Shown in pieces: positions 1 through 4,896 of a stretch of DNA of 5,072 nt. Location: assembly GCA_003132265.1 (NCBI GenBank), contig PKXE01000097.1:11838-16909 (forward strand), in the 5' to 3' direction. The stretch's first letter is position 1; each line of letters begins with the position of its first letter. A model generated the notes under the pieces. It did not search any database. It saw nothing but the letters and a program-made list of their open reading frames with translations, and was not told the origin of the DNA. Source of the DNA: Candidatus Dormiibacterota bacterium (lineage in GTDB: Bacteria > Chloroflexota > Dormibacteria > Aeolococcales > Bog-877). Made by a program: the position numbers and the translations under genes.

Positions 1-125
1 CTGGCCGCAGCACCAGCACACCCCGAGACCAGCGCCGCCACCACGAGCGCCAGGGACCCCAGCGCGGTTCTGACGCGGTGGCGGGAATCGGCGCCATGAC
101 GGGGCCGACGGCTAGTTGGGCTCAC
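1..125 (-). CDS. Lipoprotein precursor, N-terminal part only (function unknown)
   Basis: A minus-strand reading frame starts at GTG (complement of 123-125) and runs open to the window edge, giving 41 residues. The translation has a textbook lipoprotein signal peptide: a basic N-region (several Arg/His among residues 6-19), a hydrophobic core at about residues 20-33 rich in Ala, Leu and Val, and the lipobox V33-S34-G35-C36, followed by a small-residue linker (AGAAA). Cys36 would be lipidated and the mature protein anchored on the outer face of the membrane. The mature domain lies outside the window, so the function cannot be read. It is divergent from ccdA with 94 bp between the starts. From that context a thioredoxin-like (TlpA/ResA-type) partner of CcdA is one possibility, and a solute-binding lipoprotein is another. 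No strong Shine-Dalgarno precedes the GTG and the frame is open further upstream without an ATG, so the exact start is less certain than the gene. Confidence 0.62.
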   Translation of the reverse strand, partial: MSPTSRRPRHGADSRHRVRTALGSLALVVAALVSGCAGAAA

Positions 126-168
126 CAGTGATAGACGCCGGCGGGACGCCGCCCGTTCCCGAGCGCCA

Positions 169-188
169 AGTGATACCCCGGTTACACT
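169..188. promoter_or_regulatory. Imperfect palindrome and -10-like box in the divergent intergenic region
   Basis: The 20 bases form an interrupted dyad of the form AGTG-nn-ACC-nn-GGT-nn-CACT, with 7 of 10 half-site positions symmetric. It lies between the divergent lipoprotein and ccdA starts. Its right end contains TACACT (183-188), which matches the TANNNT pattern of a sigma-70/SigA -10 box and would place a transcription start near 195, about 25 nt before the ccdA start. I see no good -35 box at 16-18 bp. A CCA(A)GTGATA-like sequence occurs here and again at 125-133. A regulator site overlapping the ccdA promoter is possible but only inferred. Confidence 0.28.
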
Positions 189-207
189 CGCCAGCAAATC
201 GTCCTGC

Positions 208-213
208 GAGGGA
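208..213 (+). promoter_or_regulatory. Ribosome-binding site that sets the TTG start of ccdA
   Basis: GAGGGA lies 6 nt before the TTG at 220. This is normal Shine-Dalgarno spacing and supports TTG rather than any later codon as the start. The resulting N-terminus leads directly into the first membrane segment of CcdA, as expected for the family. Confidence 0.6.
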
Positions 214-219
214 TACCAC

Positions 220-963
220 TTGAACTTGGCGACCGTCTCGATACCCCTCGCCCTGGCCGCCGGCGCTACCTCCTTTCTCTCCCCCTGCGTGCTGCCCCTG
301 GTGCCCTCGTACATGGGATTTTTGGCCCAGTCAGCGACCGGGGGTTCCTCTGCCTCCGCTCCCATGGGCAACGGCCGGGCCCGGGTCATGCTGGGGTCCT
401 TTGGTTTTGTGCTGGGGCTGAGCCTCTTCCTGGTGGCCTTCTTCTACGCCCTCTACCGACTGCTGGAGCCCTGGAAACAGCTAGCGCTTCCGATCATGGG
501 CACAGTCGTGATCCTCTTGGGGTTGAGCTTCATGGGCGTGCTGCGCTTGCCCTGGCTCTCGCGGGAGGCGAGGTGGCTGCCCGCCGGCTTCACCAGGGGA
601 GGCTTCATCGCCGGTCTGCTCCTGGGCGTGGGCTTCGCCGCCGGCTGGACCCCCTGCATCGGGCCGGTCCTGGGCGCGGTCCTGACCTCGGGTATCGACC
701 AGGGGACGACCGGAAAGGGGCTGCTGCTGATCGTCGCCTACTGCTTGGGCTTGGGAGCTCCCTTCGTGCTGGTGGCCTTGCTGATCGACCGGGCGACCCC
801 GGTCCTCCGGGTCCTCAACCGGCACCAGCGGTTGATCTCCCTCATCGGAGGGGCTCTGGTGGTGGCCATGGGAGTGCTGGTGGTGAGCAACAACGTGCCG
901 CTCGTCTACGGCTGGTTCTCCACCCACCTGCCGGCCTTCTTCAGAGATCCCTTCGACCTCTGA
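220..963 (+). CDS. ccdA: CcdA-type thiol-disulfide transmembrane electron carrier (cytochrome c biogenesis family)
   Basis: CcdA proteins move reducing equivalents from cytoplasmic thioredoxin across the membrane to extracytoplasmic thioredoxin-like proteins, for example in cytochrome c maturation. The 247-residue protein has the family's short length and about six hydrophobic segments (roughly residues 8-35, 55-78, 88-110, 127-156, 165-189 and 205-225). Both signature cysteines are present: Cys23 in the SFLSPCVLPLVPSY motif of the first segment, and Cys146 in GWTPCIGPVLGA of the fourth. These two form the redox pair in characterised members. A third cysteine, Cys175, is in the fifth segment. 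Translation starts at TTG with GAGGGA 6 nt upstream. A lipoprotein gene diverges upstream; no cytochrome assembly genes (resB, ccsA) are adjacent on the visible downstream side, so the client pathway is not shown. The stop codon is inside a strong hairpin. The family assignment is firm; the specific client is unknown. Confidence 0.93.
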   Translation: MNLATVSIPLALAAGATSFLSPCVLPLVPSYMGFLAQSATGGSSASAPMGNGRARVMLGSFGFVLGLSLFLVAFFYALYRLLEPWKQLALPIMGTVVILLGLSFMGVLRLPWLSREARWLPAGFTRGGFIAGLLLGVGFAAGWTPCIGPVLGAVLTSGIDQGTTGKGLLLIVAYCLGLGAPFVLVALLIDRATPVLRVLNRHQRLISLIGGALVVAMGVLVVSNNVPLVYGWFSTHLPAFFRDPFDL

Positions 964-970
964 AGAAGGC
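934..970 (+). terminator. Perfect 13-bp hairpin across the ccdA stop codon, probable terminator
   Basis: GCCTTCTTCAGAG (934-946) and CTCTGAAGAAGGC (958-970) are exact inverse complements separated by an 11-nt loop. The 5' arm encodes part of the ccdA C-terminus and the 3' arm contains the TGA stop at 961-963. Only a short T-poor sequence (TTCACTGTC) follows, so this is not a classical U-tract terminator, but hairpins without U-tracts are common gene-end signals in high-GC bacteria. A role in mRNA 3'-end stability is an alternative. Confidence 0.6.
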
Positions 971-1013
971 TTCACTGTCGCCATCTCCGGCCGGCCAGAC
1001 GCCCGGCGGTCGG

Positions 1014-1019
1014 TAGACT
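1014..1019 (+). promoter_or_regulatory. -10-like box just ahead of the J-domain gene
   Basis: TAGACT matches the TANNNT pattern and ends 10 nt before the GTG at 1030. Transcription would begin at or just before the start codon, giving a leaderless or nearly leaderless mRNA. This fits the absence of a Shine-Dalgarno sequence before that GTG. No -35 box is visible, so the call is tentative. Confidence 0.33.
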
Positions 1020-1029
1020 CGCGCCGCAA

Positions 1030-2412
1030 GTGAAGTCACCCAGGCGGCGAGTGCTCGATGTCTACACGGTGCTCGGGGCCGAGCGCACCGCCAGCTGGAG
1101 CGAGCTTCGGCACAGCTACCGGGCCCGGGCCCGGGAGCTCCACCCGGACGTCCAGGCTCACCGCCCCACGCCCAGCCGTCTCGACCAGTCCCGGGCCACG
1201 CTGCTGTTCACCCAGCTGCAGGAGGCCTGGTCCCTGGTGGCGACCCCGGAGCGCCGCGCCGCCTACGACCTCACCGTAGGGGGGCGGTCCCCCGGCAGCG
1301 GGAGGCGGCGCCCACGCCCCTCGGTGGCGCCCCGCTGGAGCGTGGGGCCCCGGGCCGCGGTGCTGCTCCGCACCGGTCCGGGCGACCTCCACATCGCCAT
1401 TCCCGGCGGGGCCTGGGACCTCTCGCTGGCCGAGTTCCTGCGCCACGCCCATGCTGCCGGCCATCCGCCGCTGCTGATCGGGGACGTACCCCCCCATCGG
1501 GCGCTGCGCCAGGCCCTCCAGGCAGCGGACTTCGTCGAGCGGCACCGGCTCACGACCATGGTCGGGCTCAGTGAGCCAGTCGAGGACCGCGGAGGTCCCG
1601 ATTCGGAGCTGGACGAGGATGGAGTCTGGAAGTTGGATCAACTGAGCAGGGCGCTCAACCGATGGGCCAAGGCCCTGCCTGCGCGCCGGTGGGAGCTCCC
1701 CTATGCTGCCGATCTCCGGCTGATGGGCCGGCTGTCCCTGGCTGGCTACGAGATCAACCTCCCTCACCCGGCCGGCATCTACGCCGGGCTGGAGCCGCGG
1801 CCGGCCGACCGGCTGGAGACCAAGGCCCGCAGCACCCAGCCGGTCCTCGATGTGAGGCTGCCCCCGCCGGCGCTGGCCCTGGTCGCGGCCTGGGCCCAGG
1901 ACGAGCGGGCGATCGCAGCTTTGGCCGGGGGCTGGCAGGGTCTGGCCCAGCTCGCCGAGCTGGACGGCGCGGGCCTACTGGCGGCCCAGCGGGCGCTCGA
2001 CGGCAAGCGCCCCCGGCGTGACGGCCATGACGCCCTGCCGGGATCGGTGCTCGACAGCGGTCCACTGCCGCCTTCCCTGCTGCCGATCCTTCGGGCCCTG
2101 CCGGCATCCGCGCACTGGCTCACGGAGCTGGCCGGTCCGCTCCCCGCTCTCCCCTGGGGAGAGCCGCTCTCGCAAGCCGGAGATGACCGCATCCTGGGCG
2201 ACGCCGCCACCCGCCTGGTGGGGCGGATCCTGGACCGGCTGCTGGTGGACCAACCCGACGGCGTCTGGTTGGTAGCGCTCCGGGGCGTCCGCCTGCGCTT
2301 CCGGGTGGAGTCGGACCCGGATGCCGCCGGGGATTGGATCAAAACCACAGTGAGGGAAGCGTTCTCTGCGCACCTCGGGTTTGCCGCGGCGGCGAGCGTC
2401 AGCAAAGCTTAG
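1030..2412 (+). CDS. J-domain (DnaJ-like) protein with a long unrecognised C-terminal region
   Basis: Residues about 9-81 form a J-domain. It begins with DVYTVLG, has a basic helix II (ELRHSYRARARELHPD), the diagnostic HPD triad at residues 38-40, and a helix III ending in the usual pattern of alanines and Tyr-Asp (ERRAAYDL). J-domains stimulate Hsp70 (DnaK) ATP hydrolysis, so a DnaK co-chaperone role is expected. The Gly/Phe-rich linker and the zinc-finger CXXCXGXG repeats of true DnaJ are absent, and no dnaK or grpE is nearby. A Pro/Arg/Gly-rich linker (about 82-108) leads into about 350 residues that I cannot assign. They are mostly soluble in character, with an IAIPGGAWDLSLAEFL stretch near 122-137 and Leu/Ala/Pro-rich helical segments to the end, and no clear membrane segment or signal peptide. 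The start is GTG with no Shine-Dalgarno. A second GTG at 1051 has AGGCGG (1042-1047) only 3 nt upstream and would remove 7 residues without harming the J-domain. Confidence 0.85.
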   Translation: MKSPRRRVLDVYTVLGAERTASWSELRHSYRARARELHPDVQAHRPTPSRLDQSRATLLFTQLQEAWSLVATPERRAAYDLTVGGRSPGSGRRRPRPSVAPRWSVGPRAAVLLRTGPGDLHIAIPGGAWDLSLAEFLRHAHAAGHPPLLIGDVPPHRALRQALQAADFVERHRLTTMVGLSEPVEDRGGPDSELDEDGVWKLDQLSRALNRWAKALPARRWELPYAADLRLMGRLSLAGYEINLPHPAGIYAGLEPRPADRLETKARSTQPVLDVRLPPPALALVAAWAQDERAIAALAGGWQGLAQLAELDGAGLLAAQRALDGKRPRRDGHDALPGSVLDSGPLPPSLLPILRALPASAHWLTELAGPLPALPWGEPLSQAGDDRILGDAATRLVGRILDRLLVDQPDGVWLVALRGVRLRFRVESDPDAAGDWIKTTVREAFSAHLGFAAAASVSKA

Positions 2413-2414
2413 AC

Positions 2415-2444
2415 TTGACAGAACTATTCGGCGGAGGCTAACCT
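2415..2444 (+). promoter_or_regulatory. SigA-type promoter of the efflux operon
   Basis: A perfect -35 hexamer TTGACA (2415-2420) is followed, after 18 bp, by TAACCT (2439-2444), which fits the TANNNT -10 pattern. The -35 begins 3 bp after the stop codon of the J-domain gene, so the efflux genes probably have their own promoter. Transcription would start near 2451, leaving a leader of about 45 nt before the MFS start codon. Confidence 0.6.
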
Positions 2445-2452
2445 TTGCCATC

Positions 2453-2466
2453 CCGGCCGCGGCCGG
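2453..2466. promoter_or_regulatory. Perfect 14-bp palindrome at the predicted transcription start, candidate operator
   Basis: CCGGCCGCGGCCGG reads identically on both strands and has no central loop, so it resembles a dimeric repressor site more than an RNA hairpin. It lies at about +2 to +16 of the predicted transcript, where bound repressor would block initiation. The MarR-family protein encoded at the end of the same operon is the obvious candidate binder. Caution: all-G/C palindromes arise more easily in GC-rich DNA, and most characterised MarR sites are more AT-rich. Confidence 0.35.
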
Positions 2467-2484
2467 TTGAGCAGCAACGATCTC

Positions 2485-2489
2485 GAGGT
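2485..2489 (+). promoter_or_regulatory. Ribosome-binding site favouring the TTG start of the MFS gene
   Basis: GAGGT lies 5 nt before TTG at 2495 but 11 nt before ATG at 2501. The spacing favours TTG, giving Met-Ala-Met at the N-terminus; starting at ATG would drop two residues and change nothing functional. Confidence 0.45.
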
Positions 2490-2494
2490 CTGTC

Positions 2495-4159
2495 TTGGCC
2501 ATGAACCAGTCGGTGATGCAACTCTCGCACCGCTCCAAGCTCGCCATCGTGGGGGCGGTCATGCTGGGCCTCTTCCTCAGCGCCCTGGACCAGACCGTGG
2601 TTGGTACCGCGCTGCCCACCATCGTGACCGACCTGGGCGGCAACAGCCTCTACGTCTGGGTCGTCACCTCCTACCTGCTCACCAGCACCATCACCGTGCC
2701 CATCTACGGCAAGCTGTCCGACCTGTTCGGGCGCAAGCGGATCCTGATCGTCGGCATCGGCCTCTTCCTGGTCGGCTCGGCGCTCTCCGGGATCTCCCAG
2801 AACATGGCCCAGCTGATCTTCTTCCGGGGCCTGCAGGGGCTGGGAGCCGGTGCCCTCTTCCCGATCGCCCTGGCTGTGATCGGAGACCTCTTCACCCCCC
2901 GGGAGCGGGGCAAGTACCAGGGCTTCTTCGGCGCCGTCTTCGGGGTCGCCTTCCTGGTCGGTCCCTTCATCGGCGGCTGGATCACCGACAACATCAACTG
3001 GCACTGGGTCTTCTACGTCAACCTGCCGATCGGCGCGATCGCCCTCGCGGTGATCATCATCAACCTCCCCAACCACAAGCGGGAGGGGGCCACCCCTTCG
3101 ATCGACTACCTGGGCGCGTTGGTCTTCACCCTGGCGGTGGTGCCGATCCTGATCGGGCTCACGGAGAAGGGCATCGCCAGCAGTGCCGGAACCGCCTACT
3201 CGTGGCTCGACTGGCGGGTGGGCGGTCTGATCCTGCTGGGCGCCATCCTGGGGTTGGTCTTCCTCTTCATCGAGAGCCGGGCCAAGGAGCCCATCCTGCC
3301 CCTGGACCTGTTCCGGGACCGGACCTACTCCGCCTCCCAGGCGGCGATATTCTTCATGTCCTTCGCCTTCTTCATCGCGGTCATCTTCATGCCCCGCTAC
3401 TACCAGGCGGTAAGGGGCATCAGCGCCACCGCCTCCGGCTACATGCTCTGGCCGCTGCTGGTGGGCCTGATGGGCACCAGCGTCGCCGCCGGCCTGGTGA
3501 TCGCCCGTACCGGCAAGTACAAGTTGCTGCTGGTGGGGTCGATGGTGACCATGACGGTCGGCATCTTGCTCATGACCCAGCTCACCGACACCACCGGTGA
3601 CTACCCACTGTGGATCTGGTTGTTCATACTCGGGATCGGGATCGGGCCGTCCATGTCGGGCTACACCCTGGTGGTCCAGAACGCCGTCCCGGTCGCCAAG
3701 CTGGGGGTCGCCACCAGCACCCTGACCTTCATCCGCCAGGTGGGGGGCACCATCGGGCTGGCGATCGCCGGCACCACGCTCTCCTCGTCAATCGCCAGCA
3801 ACCTACCCAAGGACCTGGCCAAGGCGGGGGTCCCGGCCGCGCTGACCAAGCACATCGCGAACGGCTCCAACAGCAGCCTGACCGGTGTCGGCAACGTCGC
3901 GGCCAAACTGGCCCACGTGCTCCCGCCTCAGGCTCACCCCTTCATCGGGGCCATCGTGAAGTCCCTCCACCAGGCTCTGGCCCAGGGTATCGCCAGCTCG
4001 TTCTGGATCGGTTTGGTGGTGGCGGTGGCGGCGGTGGTGGCAACCATCTTCCTCAAGGAGCTGACGCTGCGCACGACCCACCACGATCAACCGCCCGAAC
4101 CTTCAGCCACCGACAGCTCGCCCGAGCCGGCTCGGGAGGAGCTGGTTCCCGCTCCCTGA
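2495..4159 (+). CDS. MFS multidrug-type exporter, DHA2 (EmrB/QacA-like) 14-TM family
   Basis: This is a proton-driven efflux permease of the inner membrane, 554 residues long, as usual for the 14-segment DHA2 family. Family motifs are clear: motif D1 in TM1 (LDQTVVGTALPTI, residues 31-43, with Asp32), motif A in the TM2-3 loop (GKLSDLFGRKR, 72-82), the TM4 arginine in RGLQGLGAGAL (Arg111), and the antiporter motif C in TM5 (GVAFLVGPFIGGWI, 150-163), which marks exporters. The segment 395-424 (QNAVP...FIRQVGGTIGLAI) is typical of DHA2 members. A long loop at about 433-490, rich in small and polar residues, precedes the last membrane helix (about 497-520), and a Pro/Glu/Ser-rich tail of about 30 residues ends the protein in the cytoplasm. 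The substrate cannot be read from sequence; drugs, dyes or a metabolite are all possible. The gene has its own promoter and is followed 12 bp later by a MarR-type regulator. Confidence 0.93.
   Translation: MAMNQSVMQLSHRSKLAIVGAVMLGLFLSALDQTVVGTALPTIVTDLGGNSLYVWVVTSYLLTSTITVPIYGKLSDLFGRKRILIVGIGLFLVGSALSGISQNMAQLIFFRGLQGLGAGALFPIALAVIGDLFTPRERGKYQGFFGAVFGVAFLVGPFIGGWITDNINWHWVFYVNLPIGAIALAVIIINLPNHKREGATPSIDYLGALVFTLAVVPILIGLTEKGIASSAGTAYSWLDWRVGGLILLGAILGLVFLFIESRAKEPILPLDLFRDRTYSASQAAIFFMSFAFFIAVIFMPRYYQAVRGISATASGYMLWPLLVGLMGTSVAAGLVIARTGKYKLLLVGSMVTMTVGILLMTQLTDTTGDYPLWIWLFILGIGIGPSMSGYTLVVQNAVPVAKLGVATSTLTFIRQVGGTIGLAIAGTTLSSSIASNLPKDLAKAGVPAALTKHIANGSNSSLTGVGNVAAKLAHVLPPQAHPFIGAIVKSLHQALAQGIASSFWIGLVVAVAAVVATIFLKELTLRTTHHDQPPEPSATDSSPEPAREELVPAP
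4115..4143. repeat. Palindrome near the 3' end of the MFS gene, ahead of the MarR gene
   Basis: A perfect 16-bp palindrome, CCCGAGCCGGCTCGGG (4121-4136), is flanked by AGCTC (4115-4119) and GAGCT (4139-4143), which also pair. The whole dyad therefore covers 29 nt, with one unpaired base on the left and two on the right. It ends 28 nt before the regulator's ATG. It could be an operator for autoregulation, or an RNA hairpin tuning regulator expression relative to the pump. It also lies in sequence coding the low-complexity Pro/Glu/Ser/Ala tail, so chance in GC-rich DNA cannot be excluded. Confidence 0.4.
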
Positions 4160-4171
4160 CCAGGGCCCCAG

Positions 4172-4660
4172 ATGACGACCACCGCGGATGGCTCCGTCGC
4201 GGGCCGGGAGCGCCTCCTCGAGGAAGCCTCGAGCACCCTGGAGGAGTTGGTGGCCCATCACTGGCGCCAGGGCCCGGGCGGGCGCTGGGCCCGCCGCGAC
4301 CTCTCGACGGGCCAGATGCACCTGCTGATGGTGCTCCGGGAGCAGGGCCCCGCCACCGTGGGGCGGCTGGCGGAAGTGCTGGAGATCAGCCCACCGTCGG
4401 TGAGCTCAGCCCTCGATCGCCTGGAAGAGCACGGCCTGGCGATCCGCCGCCGGGACCGTGAGGACCGCCGCGTGGTTCACGCCGCCCTGTCCAGCCGGGG
4501 CCGGGCGGCGGCCGAGGAGGCGTGCGGCTTTCGGCGCCAGAAGGTGCGCCATCTGCTGGGGCAGTTCGAGGCCCACGAGCTGGAAGCCCTGCTGACGGTG
4601 CTGAAGGCGGTCCAGCGGGGTATCGCCGGGCCCTCCCGCCAAAACGGGCACGGGGTCTAG
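4172..4660 (+). CDS. MarR-family winged helix-turn-helix transcriptional regulator
   Basis: This 162-residue protein has the MarR layout. An N-terminal helix (about 10-32) and a C-terminal helical pair (about 110-153) would form the dimer interface. The winged helix-turn-helix covers about 44-105: the first helix is at LSTGQMHLLMVLREQG, the recognition-helix region is ISPPSVSSALDRLEEHGLA (72-90), and the wing carries the family signature REDRRVVHAALSSRGR, with Asp98-Arg99-Arg100. MarR proteins usually repress efflux or stress genes and release DNA on binding a small phenolic or other ligand. The single Cys118 is in the dimerisation region; one cysteine there is not enough to call it an OhrR-type redox sensor. 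The gene is in the operon with the MFS exporter (12-bp gap; weak AGGG at 4162-4165, 6 nt from ATG), so it most likely controls the exporter and itself. Slightly longer than the usual 140-150 residues because of N- and C-terminal tails. Confidence 0.92.
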   Translation: MTTTADGSVAGRERLLEEASSTLEELVAHHWRQGPGGRWARRDLSTGQMHLLMVLREQGPATVGRLAEVLEISPPSVSSALDRLEEHGLAIRRRDREDRRVVHAALSSRGRAAAEEACGFRRQKVRHLLGQFEAHELEALLTVLKAVQRGIAGPSRQNGHGV

Positions 4661-4896
4661 GCCTCGCGCTCCTCCGGGGTCGGCACCGCTGCCAGGTCCA
4701 GCTCCCGCCCAAGAGCGATGACCACGCCCGGCTGCCCTAGATCAGCCGCCAACTCTCACCGAGATGATCGGGAGGCGGCATCCCCATCGTCCTCGGTGAC
4801 GTGAGCTCCCCCAGCGCGATCCGCCGCGAGCCGTGGGCCAGCCAGGCACTGGAGGCAAAGGCGTGGGGACACCCCGCGAACGGCTCTCAGGTGCCG
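4661..4896. other. Spacer between convergent genes; no convincing gene
   Basis: These 236 bases separate the MarR stop from the GGDEF-gene stop. They hold a long imperfect hairpin at 4756-4799. On the minus strand, codons at 4657-4752 form a small frame of 31 residues if TTG is used, ending in a TAG that overlaps the MarR TAG within CTAG. A second minus-strand frame of about 50 residues (about 4738-4890) lacks a start codon. Neither resembles a family I know, and I do not call them genes. Confidence 0.5.
4756..4799. terminator. Long imperfect hairpin between convergent genes, possible bidirectional terminator
   Basis: TCACCGAG (4756-4763) pairs exactly with CTCGGTGA (4792-4799). Inside this, A4764-T4790, a T-G wobble, GAT with ATC (4766-4768/4786-4788), one C-C mismatch and GGGA with TCCC (4770-4773/4781-4784) extend the stem to about 17 pairs with a 7-nt loop (GGCGGCA) and one bulged C at 4791. 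There is no T-run on either side. Its place between the convergent MarR and GGDEF gene ends, 95 bp from one and 97 bp from the other, suggests transcription termination in both directions. Confidence 0.45.

Noticed and set aside
481..1029. 182-codon minus-strand frame opposite ccdA
   Set aside because: It is antisense to ccdA, composed mainly of Gln/Glu/His/Gly/Pro, with no domain pattern.
1036..1767. 243-codon minus-strand open frame opposite the J-domain gene
   Set aside because: It is antisense to a gene with a clear J-domain. Its product is low-complexity Gly/Pro/Arg/Gln-rich with no recognisable family, the usual by-product of GC-rich coding sequence.
2438..3076. 212-codon minus-strand frame opposite the MFS start
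   Set aside because: The product is a highly acidic Asp/Glu/Gly/Gln-rich string typical of the antisense of membrane-protein codons, and it ends inside the efflux promoter.
2467..3600. 377-codon plus-strand frame overlapping the MFS gene in another phase
   Set aside because: The product is Arg/Pro/Gly/His-rich and lacks hydrophobic or domain structure, while the overlapping frame encodes an unmistakable 14-TM transporter.
3610..4461. 283-codon plus-strand frame spanning the MFS-MarR junction
   Set aside because: It overlaps both well-supported genes, has shadow-frame composition (Gly/Pro/Arg) and matches no family.
4630..4660. Short CCCG/CGGG stem at the end of the MarR gene as a terminator
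   Set aside because: Only four pairs around a CCAAAA loop, with no following T-run; far weaker than the hairpin at 4756-4799.
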